In this document: piece by piece, positions 6,609 to 13,487 of the stretch
Numbering within the stretch: position 1 is the first letter of the stretch
Layout of the letters: each line of letters opens with the position of its first letter
DNA from: a virus
DNA: 20,129 bases
Strand: one strand, 5' to 3'
IMG/VR virus record: IMGVR_UViG_3300027736_000302
Location: 1-20,129 of that record
Program-made: the position numbers and the translations under genes
The notes under the pieces: model-generated
Told to the model about the DNA's origin: nothing
The model's database searches: none
The model's input: only the letters and a program-made list of their open reading frames with translations

Positions 6609-6782
6609 ATGATAGTTTCAGGATTTTGTCATTGCGAGTTTCCAGCCATTCACAAGTGCGTTAAATGCGGGGAGAAACTTTGCAACAACCACTTTCCCTC
6701 TCACGTCTGCTCAGGTGATCTATTCCCAGCAGCCAAGACGGCTAAAGTGATCAAACCCGGCAATCCTCCCCGGACAAAATAA
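6609..6782 (+). CDS. AN1-like zinc-finger small protein, 57 residues
   Basis: The ATG at 6609 follows AAGGAGGGCAAA, an excellent ribosome binding site nearly identical to that of the tail tube gene. The protein contains C7, C9, C17, C20, C25, H28, H32 and C34. The run C-x2-C-G-x2-L-C-x2-H-x3-H-x-C (17-34) is close to the C-terminal half of an AN1 zinc finger (C-x-C-G-x2-F-C-x2-H-x5-H-x-C). C7-x-C9 could complete a second metal site. The remaining ~20 residues are basic and proline-rich, ending NPPRTK. It lies between terL and the terminator, so it is the last gene of the terminase transcript. HNH nucleases often sit here in HK97-like phages, but no HNH motif is present. Metal binding is likely; the function is unknown. 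Confidence 0.72.
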   Translation: MIVSGFCHCEFPAIHKCVKCGEKLCNNHFPSHVCSGDLFPAAKTAKVIKPGNPPRTK

Positions 6783-6800
6783 AAGGCCTTTTGCCTTTTT

Positions 6801-6838
6801 CCGGCTCAGGTGGCCCCCCTGCCTGAGCCGGTTTTTTT
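6801..6838 (+). terminator. Strong intrinsic terminator after the terminase operon
   Basis: CCGGCTCAGG (6801-6810) pairs perfectly with CCTGAGCCGG (6822-6831), a 10-bp GC-rich stem with an 11-nt loop, followed by TTTTTTT (6832-6838). It ends the transcript carrying terS, terL and the zinc-finger gene, and separates it from the ferritin/head operon. Confidence 0.9.
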
Positions 6839-6846
6839 ATGTATCC

Positions 6847-6876
6847 TTGACAAAGCCTTGAATAGGTTAGCATTAT
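6847..6876 (+). promoter_or_regulatory. Sigma70-type promoter of the ferritin-head operon
   Basis: TTGACA (6847-6852) is a perfect -35 element. CATTAT (6871-6876) is a 4-of-6 match to the -10 element, with an 18-nt spacer. It lies 9 nt after the terminator T-tract and 22 nt before the ferritin ATG, leaving a very short leader with GGGAGGG at 6887-6893. The terminator-promoter pair indicates a new transcription unit whose first gene is ferritin. Confidence 0.65.
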
Positions 6877-6898
6877 CAACCAGAACGGGAGGGCCCCG

Positions 6899-7420
6899 AT
6901 GATATTGTCGAGCAATGTTCTTGTTTTGCTTTCGCAGCAGTATGCCCGCGAAGTTTCCAACTCGCTGGTTTATGACCTTTTTTCCTCTTGGGCAGCCGAC
7001 AACGGACTGACAGGAACCGAAAAGCTCATGAAGTCGCAGGCCAACGGCGAGCGTGATCACGCTGCCAAGGTGCTGGCTTATATTTCCGACCGCAACGCCC
7101 AGTTGATTCCTGAGTCAATAATGCTCACCACACCGCCAACCGGCTTTTTTGATTTGCTGACCAGATACCAGCAATTAGAGCGCGACACCACGGATCAGAT
7201 TATGGTTCTTCACGCTGGAGCCTATCAAGCGGAAGACTATGCAACTTGCGCTTGGCTCAATCAGCCAGGCGGTCTAGTGCTTGAGCAAATAGAAGAAGAG
7301 GCGCTTGTCCAGACTATTCTTGACCGCGCGGCCATTCGCACCGGCAACGATTCTTTGACCGGCGAAGACCTGGGAGAAGCAATTCACGACCTAGATATTT
7401 TTGTTGGTAAGCGCGCATGA
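6899..7420 (+). CDS. Ferritin (non-haem, FtnA-like) encoded in the phage head operon
   Basis: The 173-residue protein has the length and helix pattern of classical 24-subunit ferritin. Ferroxidase-centre ligands seen in bacterial ferritins are present: E18, E51 and H54 in GERDH, E94 in LERD, and Q130/E133 in LEQIEEEAL. E129 and E132 could add third-site ligands, while the residue equivalent to E. coli FtnA E49 is Gly50. Spacing E18-E51 (33) matches FtnA, but E94-Q130 is three longer because of an NQPGG insertion (121-125) in helix D. It should oxidise Fe(II) and store iron. It sits between a terminator/promoter pair and the portal gene, with its stop overlapping the portal start (ATGA), so it is an integral part of the late operon. 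The family is confident; virion association is not shown. Confidence 0.88.
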   Translation: MILSSNVLVLLSQQYAREVSNSLVYDLFSSWAADNGLTGTEKLMKSQANGERDHAAKVLAYISDRNAQLIPESIMLTTPPTGFFDLLTRYQQLERDTTDQIMVLHAGAYQAEDYATCAWLNQPGGLVLEQIEEEALVQTILDRAAIRTGNDSLTGEDLGEAIHDLDIFVGKRA

Positions 7421-9534
7421 GTCTGCTTGATCGGTTATTCGGCAAGGCCGTCAACCCAAACGCAACTCTAAACCGCACTTGGAGCCAAGCACCGCGCTCG
7501 GAAACAACCCGGCTTCCGCAGCTCTTTCACCAGTCCCCGCGCCTTGATCCGGTAGAACTGATCGCCTCAACCATTGCAGGCGCGCCAATGGAAATCTTTG
7601 ACCGCATCCAACTTAGGCGTGACCCGAAAGCAATTCCGGCAGCCGATCACCCTTTTTACGACCTCATGGACAACCCGACCCCAATGTTCCCCGAGCTGGA
7701 TGAGTACGCTCTCAAATACATCACCGTGGTCTTGGTCGAGCTTCTGGGTGAGTGTTTTTGGATAAAGATCCGTGATGGCCGGAAGGTCGTCGAGCTTCTC
7801 CCCATGCCACCGGCGTGGTGTATCCTCACCCCAACCAGCGCCAACCCCCGATTCCTGTTTCAGCCCTTTGGAACTACTGCCGGTAAAACGCTGCAAGTAG
7901 CACCAGAAGATGTGGTCTGGTTTAAGCAACCCGACATCACCGACCCCTACGGAAGAGGCCGGGGAAGGACTGAAGCAGTCGGCGGAGAGCTGGACTCCGA
8001 CGAGATGGCCGAAAAGTGGCAAAAGAACTATTTCTACAACGACGCTACCCCGCCATTCTGGGCCAACTTGCCCGGCGTACAGACCAGCGACCTTGAGCGG
8101 ATGCGAGACTCTTGGAGCCAGCGCCTTGGCGGTTGGCTCAATGCCCGCAAACCAGCTTTTACCAATTCCGAAAACCTCCAGATCACCAAGCTAGCCGATT
8201 CAATGCGGGAGATGGACTTCGTTCAATCCCGCAAATGGATGCGCGACGTATTCCTGCAGCACTACGCCATACCGCCGGAAATGTTCGGCATCCTTGAGTC
8301 TAGCAACCGATCGACCATCGACTCGGCCTATTACCTTTTTAGCAAGAACGTCGTTTCTAAACGCCTTGGCTTTTACGAGCGAGCAATAAATCGGCAGCTT
8401 GTTTCGGTCGACTTTGACAACCGGCTTGTGGTCAAGTTTAAGTTTCAGATCCCAGAAGATGAGCAGTTTACTTTGACCAAGGTTAATGAGGGCCTGGCTC
8501 GCGGCGCTCTCACCCGAGCCGACTGGAAAAAGGCTATGGGTTACCCTGTTGAGGCCGGTGATGAAGTCTACCTTATTCCCTATTCTTTGGCCGAAGTTCC
8601 CAAGGGAGGCGTAAAGCCAGCACCCGAACAGCCATCGGTAGTTCCGGCCCCCGCAGAATCAGAAGAAACTGTCGAGCCTTTTGTCGAGGTCGCAGATGCA
8701 GATCAACCGGCACCGGCTCCCGCCAAGTCGGCCACCATCGGAACCCCGCGCAAGCTTGAACACTGGAAGGCTGCGGACTCAAAAGCCACCCAAGGTGAAG
8801 GAATGTTCCGATCAAGGATAAGAACCTACTCGGCCACCCAGCAGGCCAGACTCAACAAGGAACTGACCAAGAACCCAGAAGCCTACCAGAAAGCACTTGA
8901 TACCGCGTTCTCTGGTGCCGATGAGGCTTTGCTTCACGCTCTGGCCCCGGCTTGGCTGGCCTCAATGACCGATGGCGCCGAGCTTGGAAGAAACGTACTG
9001 TCTAAAAAGGTGGCACCGTCCTTTACTCTTTACAACAAAGAGTTCGACGCTTGGGTCAAACTTCACGGCCTTAAAAAGGCCAAAGAGATCAACGAGACCA
9101 CATATAACAATTTGCGAACCAAAATGGCCGAGCAAGTTGCCCTTGGAATTGGTGCAGGTGAAGGTGTCGGGGTTGGAATCAGCGGGCAACAGATCGCACC
9201 GCTATCTCAGCGGATGCTTGACGTTACCGCTGGAGTTTACGAGGACATGAGCGGTTACCGCGCCACCATGATTGCCAGAACCGAAACCATGACAAGCGTT
9301 AACTTTGGGCAACAGGTTGTCTATGAGTCTGAAGGCGTGAAGCAAAAAGAATGGACGGCCACGCAAGATGAGCGCACCCGGCAAGATCACCTTGACGCTG
9401 ACGCTCAGGTAGTTGCCATCGATGAAGCATTTACCGTCGGAGGCCAGCAGCTTGAATACCCTGGCGACCCCAGAGGCGACGCTGGCAACGTGATAAATTG
9501 CCGTTGCACCATCTTGCCGGTTATTGACGGTTAA
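7417..9534 (+). CDS. Portal protein fused to a Mu gpF-like minor head protein
   Basis: This 705-residue protein is longer than a usual HK97-type portal (about 400-450 residues). Residues 1-395 are portal-like, with an SRKWMRDVFLQHYAIPPEMFG segment near 270 and STIDSAYYLFSKNVV after it, typical of the phage_portal family stem. A Pro/Ala/Glu-rich linker (about 395-435) follows. The C-terminal ~270 residues end in a Mu F-like domain: IARTETMTSVNFGQ (618-631), then WTATQDERTRQDHLDAD and NCRCTILPV near 694-702. The portal forms the dodecameric DNA entry ring, and MuF-like domains lie inside the head and may be ejected. The start overlaps the ferritin stop. A weak in-frame internal start (M463, 8803) precedes the MuF part. 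Confidence 0.9.
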   Translation: MSLLDRLFGKAVNPNATLNRTWSQAPRSETTRLPQLFHQSPRLDPVELIASTIAGAPMEIFDRIQLRRDPKAIPAADHPFYDLMDNPTPMFPELDEYALKYITVVLVELLGECFWIKIRDGRKVVELLPMPPAWCILTPTSANPRFLFQPFGTTAGKTLQVAPEDVVWFKQPDITDPYGRGRGRTEAVGGELDSDEMAEKWQKNYFYNDATPPFWANLPGVQTSDLERMRDSWSQRLGGWLNARKPAFTNSENLQITKLADSMREMDFVQSRKWMRDVFLQHYAIPPEMFGILESSNRSTIDSAYYLFSKNVVSKRLGFYERAINRQLVSVDFDNRLVVKFKFQIPEDEQFTLTKVNEGLARGALTRADWKKAMGYPVEAGDEVYLIPYSLAEVPKGGVKPAPEQPSVVPAPAESEETVEPFVEVADADQPAPAPAKSATIGTPRKLEHWKAADSKATQGEGMFRSRIRTYSATQQARLNKELTKNPEAYQKALDTAFSGADEALLHALAPAWLASMTDGAELGRNVLSKKVAPSFTLYNKEFDAWVKLHGLKKAKEINETTYNNLRTKMAEQVALGIGAGEGVGVGISGQQIAPLSQRMLDVTAGVYEDMSGYRATMIARTETMTSVNFGQQVVYESEGVKQKEWTATQDERTRQDHLDADAQVVAIDEAFTVGGQQLEYPGDPRGDAGNVINCRCTILPVIDG

Positions 9535-9551
9535 GCAAAAAAAGAGGCATT

Positions 9552-10361
9552 ATGCAAACCATGAACGCGACCAAAAACTTTTCTGTTACTTCCAAAGATT
9601 CCTCAACCAACTCGCGTATCATTCGCTTTGTCGGTTCCGACGAGTCGGTCGACCGCGACGGCGACACTATCGCAGTCGACGGCTGGGACTTGGCAGCCTA
9701 CACCAAAAACCCTGTCGTTCTCTACGGCCACGACCAGCGAGACCTTCCCATCGGTCGTTCTGTGGTCACCATTGACCGGCGAGCAAAGCAGCTTCTTTTT
9801 GACGTAAAGTTTCCCACCATTGCCGAGCTTTCAAGCGACCCAGATCACCCTTCGGAACACGCTCTAAAGGTCGACGCTATCTACAACCTCGCCAAGGCCG
9901 GTATACTCAATACGGTTTCGGTTGGCTTTCGTGGCATCGACTACGAGACCACCTCGACCGGATACGCTTTCAAGAAACAAGAACTAATGGAAGTCTCGCT
10001 GGTTCCTGTGCCTGCCAACCCCAACGCCATTGCCATCCTCCGTGCCGCCAGTTTCGGCGACGCAATCATTAAAGGAGTCACTACCATGACCGAAAAACTT
10101 ACCGAAAAAGGCAATCGCCGACTGTCTATGGAATCGAAAGCCATGTTGGATATGCTACATTCTGACATGATGAAGGCCTGCACAACGCTGCGCGGTTTCA
10201 TCGATATGGGAGAACCCGACACTTACATGGCCGACGGTATGGGAAATATGCCGGCCGACGACAAGACCGGAAACCCGGTTGTCGGCCAAGAGATCGGCTC
10301 GAACGTAAACGAGCAGCAACCAGCAAAGGATTTTATCGAGATCGTGGAGAAGAACTCCTAG
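9552..10361 (+). CDS. Prohead (capsid maturation) protease, HK97 family
   Basis: The 269-residue protein contains the U35/HK97 protease pattern: SVDRDGD (32-38), a catalytic His in VLYGHDQRDLPIGR (H60), and the nucleophile Ser in LNTVSVGFRG (S123). A conserved acidic strand ELMEVSLVPVPANPNA (144-159) follows. Family-length proteases end near residue 175, so the last ~91 residues are extra and look like a scaffold or delta-type segment with its own start (see 10086). The enzyme assembles inside the prohead, cleaves the capsid protein N-terminal domain and itself. The start is ATG 9552 after AAAAAAAGAGG; ATG 9561 is a close alternative. Confidence 0.9.
   Translation: MQTMNATKNFSVTSKDSSTNSRIIRFVGSDESVDRDGDTIAVDGWDLAAYTKNPVVLYGHDQRDLPIGRSVVTIDRRAKQLLFDVKFPTIAELSSDPDHPSEHALKVDAIYNLAKAGILNTVSVGFRGIDYETTSTGYAFKKQELMEVSLVPVPANPNAIAILRAASFGDAIIKGVTTMTEKLTEKGNRRLSMESKAMLDMLHSDMMKACTTLRGFIDMGEPDTYMADGMGNMPADDKTGNPVVGQEIGSNVNEQQPAKDFIEIVEKNS
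10071..10077 (+). promoter_or_regulatory. Internal ribosome binding site inside the protease gene
   Basis: AAAGGAG at 10071-10077 stands 8 nt before an in-frame ATG at 10086. It falls exactly at the end of the conserved protease fold. It supports separate initiation of the C-terminal segment, as with lambda C and Nu3. Confidence 0.55.
10086..10361 (+). CDS. Probable nested capsid scaffold protein, 91 residues (in-frame internal start)
   Basis: Starting at Met179 of the protease, this product would be MTEKLTEKGNRRLSMESKAM onward. It begins with a charged helix-prone section (residues 1-40), continues through a Gly/Asp/Met-rich middle and ends acidic (IEIVEKNS). Low hydrophobicity and high charge fit a scaffold. 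A consensus ribosome binding site sits in front of it. In lambda, scaffold gpNu3 is made from an in-frame start within protease gene C; HK97 instead fuses its scaffold to the capsid protein. Here the capsid protein also has a ~90-residue N-terminal delta-like domain, so the nested product may be an extra scaffold or may simply target the protease. This is inferred from the start signal and composition, not homology. Confidence 0.5.
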   Translation: MTEKLTEKGNRRLSMESKAMLDMLHSDMMKACTTLRGFIDMGEPDTYMADGMGNMPADDKTGNPVVGQEIGSNVNEQQPAKDFIEIVEKNS

Positions 10362-10390
10362 ATCGTCCTACAAAAAAAAGGAGGCACACA

Positions 10391-11551
10391 ATGGGTGCTT
10401 TGACTATGGACGAGCTTGACGCAAAAATTGATAGCAAGCTCAACGAGAAGAAGTCGGCTTTGAGGGCCGAGTTTCAAGAAGTTTTTGACGCCTCGCACGC
10501 CGAAGCGGTACACAAAGGTTACAAGGAAGAGCCAGCGGTCATCAAGCTCGGCAAACTGATCAACCTGTTTGGTCAGTCTGGCGGTTCGGTCGACAAGATG
10601 GCTTTCCTGAGCAAGAAGATGTACGGCGACGACAAAGAAATCGGCGGGTACGTTTCCAAGGCTCTTGAGGCCGGTGTTCCTTCCTCGGGTGGCTTTGGCA
10701 TTCCCCAGGTTCTTTCGGCTCGCGTGATCGAGGCTCTTTACGCTCAGACTATCCTCGACAAAGCTGCCGTTACCCGCCTGCCGATGCCCAACGGAAACCT
10801 CCGCTTGGCTCGTATGGATACGACCTCCACTGTCGGTTGGGTTGGCGAGCTTCCCGCTGCCAGCACCACTCAGCCCGTTTATGGAGACGTAAACCTGTCT
10901 GCCAAGAAACTGTTTGCCATCAGCGAAATCAGCAACTCGTTGATTCGCTACAACTCGGTTGGAATCGAAGGCTGGCTGGCCCGCGACCTCCAGAAGAAGT
11001 TTCGCTTGGCTCTCGACTACGCTGCGTTCTACGGTCCCGGCACCCAGTACTCACCCAACGGCCTGACCAACCTCGGCGTCCAGACCATTGGATCTTCCTC
11101 GACCGTTCTCGACCAGTTCGCTCCCCGCAACATGATTGCGCTCCTAAAGGCTGCCAACGTCCCCATGACCAACCCTCATTGGGCCATGTCGCCCCAGATG
11201 GAATCGTGGCTCATGAACTTGAAGACCACCACCGGCGCTTGGATCTTCTTGCAGGAAATGAGCGAGCGCGGAACCCTGGCTGGCTACCCTTACCATGTAT
11301 CGACTCAAATCAGCTACACCGACACGACCGTCGACTACGGCGACCTGTGGCTCGGAGACTTTGATGAGTTTATGTGGGGAACCGGATTGGACATGGAACT
11401 TCGCATGAGCCAAGATGCGGCCTTTGTTTCTTCGGGAACGACCTATTCCAGCTTCCAGCGCGACTCGGCCCTTGTCCGCGTGGTCGGCGAGCATGACTTC
11501 AACGTGATGCACCCTGTCTCGTTCGTTCAGGGAACCTACTCGGTTTCCTAA
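10391..11551 (+). CDS. Major capsid protein, HK97 fold
   Basis: The 386-residue protein follows a strong AAGGAGG site. Residues 1-90 are charged and helical (MDELDAKIDSKLNEKKSALR...) and correspond to the delta domain removed by the protease. Cleavage probably falls near KALEAGVPSSGG (90-101). The rest is a typical phage_capsid family domain: PQVLSARVIEALYAQTILDKAAVTRLPMPNG, then KKLFAISEISNSLI (E-loop/P-domain region), FYGPGTQYSPNGLTN, and a C-terminal segment with VRVVGEHDFNVMHPVSFV. It would form the icosahedral shell. The HK97 fold is shared with encapsulins, which often enclose ferritin-like cargo; this matters because of the upstream ferritin gene. Confidence 0.93.
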   Translation: MGALTMDELDAKIDSKLNEKKSALRAEFQEVFDASHAEAVHKGYKEEPAVIKLGKLINLFGQSGGSVDKMAFLSKKMYGDDKEIGGYVSKALEAGVPSSGGFGIPQVLSARVIEALYAQTILDKAAVTRLPMPNGNLRLARMDTTSTVGWVGELPAASTTQPVYGDVNLSAKKLFAISEISNSLIRYNSVGIEGWLARDLQKKFRLALDYAAFYGPGTQYSPNGLTNLGVQTIGSSSTVLDQFAPRNMIALLKAANVPMTNPHWAMSPQMESWLMNLKTTTGAWIFLQEMSERGTLAGYPYHVSTQISYTDTTVDYGDLWLGDFDEFMWGTGLDMELRMSQDAAFVSSGTTYSSFQRDSALVRVVGEHDFNVMHPVSFVQGTYSVS

Positions 11552-11567
11552 GTTTCTAAAAGGTACG

Positions 11568-11591
11568 GCCCGGTGGAATAATCTGCCGGGC
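11568..11591 (+). other. Hairpin between capsid and decoration-like genes
   Basis: GCCCGG (11568-11573) pairs with CCGGGC (11586-11591) around a 12-nt loop, with no T-tract after it. It is more likely an mRNA 3' end-stabilising or partial attenuating element that raises capsid expression over downstream genes than a full terminator. Confidence 0.4.
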
Positions 11592-11609
11592 TATTAAAAG
11601 GAGAGTACC

Positions 11610-12050
11610 ATGTCCATTCCCAACAATTTCCCCCAGCGCACCGCTGCTGCAGCCTTGATTGTTCCTGTGAGCAATGACGGAACTCTGGTCAACTCGGCGA
11701 TCATTGACCGCCAATCCTACCAGTCAAGCAAAGTGGTCTTGAACTTTGCCAGCTCTGCCGGAACCCCGACCACCGCTGTTGCTTCGCTTAAGGTTTACTC
11801 AAACTCGGCGTCCAGCACCTCCAGCCCCACCCCGGTTCTTTTGGCTACCCTTGAAACTGCGTTGAATGTTAAGACCGCCGGACTGACCAGCTACGATGTG
11901 GATTTCTCCAATGCCAAGCGCTACGTTTATGTCGCCCTTGACATTGACTATACCGGAGGCACCAGCCCCACCAACATCGTAAGCTCTGAAATTATCCTTG
12001 GCGACAAGGTTTCTCAGCCTGCCAACTCTGGCACGGTTTACGGTCGGTAA
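11610..12050 (+). CDS. Small head protein, possible capsid decoration protein
   Basis: I do not recognise a named family. The 146-residue protein is rich in Ser, Thr, Ala and Val and predicted mostly beta. It has repeated SS/STSSPT loops in the middle (about 65-80), no Cys, no signal peptide and no membrane segment. It starts after AAAAGGAGAG and lies directly behind the major capsid gene, where decoration/cement proteins or small head stabilisers are commonly encoded. Its C-terminus (ILGDKVSQPANSGTVYGR) is polar. Decoration or an inter-capsomer cement role is the positional inference; a head-fibre protein is the alternative. Confidence 0.6.
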   Translation: MSIPNNFPQRTAAAALIVPVSNDGTLVNSAIIDRQSYQSSKVVLNFASSAGTPTTAVASLKVYSNSASSTSSPTPVLLATLETALNVKTAGLTSYDVDFSNAKRYVYVALDIDYTGGTSPTNIVSSEIILGDKVSQPANSGTVYGR

Positions 12051-12052
12051 TT

Positions 12053-12706
12053 ATGGCAGTTATTGACGGCCTGACCACGCTCACCTCGGTAAAGCTTGAT
12101 CTTGGACTCACAGACTCGACTCACAACACTCTTTTGGAGCAGTTGATCAATGGTGTTTCCAATCAGATCCTAGCTTACCTTGACCGCGAGATTAAAAGGA
12201 CTGTCCACACGACAGAACTTTATGCTGTCAATAACGCGCAAACGCTTCTTTTGAAAAACTACCCTGTCCAGACACTTTCTGAGTGCAAACTGGGCGGGGT
12301 AGTCCTCACCATCGGAACCGACGTGGTTCTTGAAGGCGAATCTGGCCGACTTTACCGCGCTCAAGGATGGATCGGAAACTACTACACTCGCGGAACTTTT
12401 CCAGATATCTTTTCTGGCGCTCGCGACATCAGCGTTACTTACACCTCCGGCTACTATTTGCCCGCAGACGGCAGTTATGTTGCTGGTGCAGCGACTTCGC
12501 TTCCTCTGGCGATCACTATGGCTGCCAACCGAGCGGTGTCTACCACCTTCCGCGTTCTTGACGCTCAGTCTCAAGGCCTCAAAAGTTTCACCGAAGGTGG
12601 CATCTCGCAGACCTGGGTCGACTCTTTCCCTGCTGGCTCAACTGGCTTTGATCCTGTCACCCTTGGGATGCTTTCTCTCTACAAGAGGCGGGAGGCTGTC
12701 GGATGA
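12053..12706 (+). CDS. Head-tail adaptor (HK97 gp6-like connector)
   Basis: This 217-residue protein begins with a helical segment LTTLTSVKLDLGLTDSTHNT and LLEQLINGVSNQILAYLDRE. This is the pattern of the gp6/gp15-like head-tail connectors that dock under the portal. A beta-rich middle follows (VHTTELYAVNNAQTLLLKNYPVQ), and helical C-terminal residues end in LGMLSLYKRREAVG, also typical of the family. It is longer than HK97 gp6 (about 110 residues) because of the inserted beta section and a GYYLPADG segment. The gene starts 2 nt after its predecessor and overlaps the next gene by 4 bp, so it belongs to the tightly packed joining block. It probably forms a ring at the neck. Confidence 0.8.
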   Translation: MAVIDGLTTLTSVKLDLGLTDSTHNTLLEQLINGVSNQILAYLDREIKRTVHTTELYAVNNAQTLLLKNYPVQTLSECKLGGVVLTIGTDVVLEGESGRLYRAQGWIGNYYTRGTFPDIFSGARDISVTYTSGYYLPADGSYVAGAATSLPLAITMAANRAVSTTFRVLDAQSQGLKSFTEGGISQTWVDSFPAGSTGFDPVTLGMLSLYKRREAVG

Positions 12707-13023
12707 CTCAAGCCTTTTCGGTTACCATTCAATCCCGCAGCGTTTCAGTAGATTCGGAAGGAATCCAAAACTTTACCTACTCAACGCTCAAAACCATCAT
12801 GGCCGACGTTCAACCCGCCAAGTTAAGCACATCTGAGCTTCAGATATACGGCGTCAACGACCTTACGGCAAACGCTCGCCGAATGTATTACAACCCAGAT
12901 TCCTCAATCGACATTTTGACCCGTCTGGTTATTGATTCCCACACCTACGAGGTGCGAGGAGTCAACTTCTGGCCCCGGCACTCAGAAGCTCTTCTCTTCC
13001 CGCTCCAAGGAGTCGGCGCATGA
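12703..13023 (+). CDS. Head-tail joining/stopper protein (SPP1 gp16-like)
   Basis: The 106-residue protein is short and beta-rich, with the order expected for phage head-closure stoppers: an N-terminal strand pair (FSVTIQSRSVSVDSEG), a middle ADVQPAKLSTSELQIYG, and a final VIDSHTYEVRGVNFWPRHSEALLF. The motif YEVRGVNFWP resembles the YxVxxVxxWxxH ending of phage_H_T_join members. It overlaps both neighbours by 4 bp. It should plug the connector channel after packaging and receive the tail. Identification rests on length, pattern and position between the adaptor and the gp10-like gene. Confidence 0.75.
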   Translation: MTQAFSVTIQSRSVSVDSEGIQNFTYSTLKTIMADVQPAKLSTSELQIYGVNDLTANARRMYYNPDSSIDILTRLVIDSHTYEVRGVNFWPRHSEALLFPLQGVGA

Positions 13024-13487
13024 GTGACACTATCGGTTTTGACCGCGCAACCATAACCAAAGAAATTGAGGCACTCAAGGCCAAGTTTAGAAACCGCGCT
13101 TCGCATCTGAACACCAACGAAAAAAAAGCTCTCAACGACTGCGCTCTCAAGGTTGAACGGTACGTCAAGGAATCAATGACCAACACCCAGACCGACCCCG
13201 GCGTTTCCTACCAGCGCGGATCCAACTCTCACCATCCAAGCGTTCCCGGCAAGCCACCGGCGGTCGACACTGGACGGCTACGAGCAAGCATCACTCACCG
13301 CGTTGTTGACGAATCGCCAACCGCTGCTTACGTCGGAACCAACCTTGACTACGCTTACGACCTAGAGTTTGGAACCTCTAAGATGGCCCCGCGTCCATTT
13401 CTTCAACCGGCCATCGATGCAAACGAGGTCTGGATCAGAAACAAGATGTCGCAGTTTGCCCAAGGCAAAGCCGGGGACTCACCGTGA
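13020..13487 (+). CDS. HK97 gp10-like neck/tail-completion protein
   Basis: The 155-residue protein shows the gp10 family features. It has an N-terminal helix (TITKEIEALKAKFRNRAS), ALNDCALKVERYVKESM, then PSVPGKPPAVDTGRLRASI (about 76-94), and YVGTNLDYAYDLEFGT-KMAPRPFLQPAI (about 103-132). The PPxDTGRLRxSI and Y(A)xxxEFGT...RPFL combination is diagnostic. It overlaps the next gene by 4 bp. The family is needed for joining head and tail and is structurally an adaptor between the stopper and the tail terminator. Confidence 0.9.
   Translation: MSDTIGFDRATITKEIEALKAKFRNRASHLNTNEKKALNDCALKVERYVKESMTNTQTDPGVSYQRGSNSHHPSVPGKPPAVDTGRLRASITHRVVDESPTAAYVGTNLDYAYDLEFGTSKMAPRPFLQPAIDANEVWIRNKMSQFAQGKAGDSP

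Noticed and set aside
6609-6782. HNH endonuclease
   Set aside because: The small gene next to terL lacks the H-N-H residues; its Cys/His pattern fits a zinc finger instead.
6899-7420. Encapsulin-type cargo ferritin
   Set aside because: Encapsulated ferritin-like proteins are shorter two-helix proteins with a C-terminal targeting peptide; this is a full-length classical ferritin, so a true encapsulin cargo relation is not supported, although packaging in the head remains possible.
10837-11364. 175-residue alternative frame inside the capsid gene
   Set aside because: It is an Arg/Pro/His-rich shadow of the major capsid protein in another frame, caused by the GC-rich third positions.
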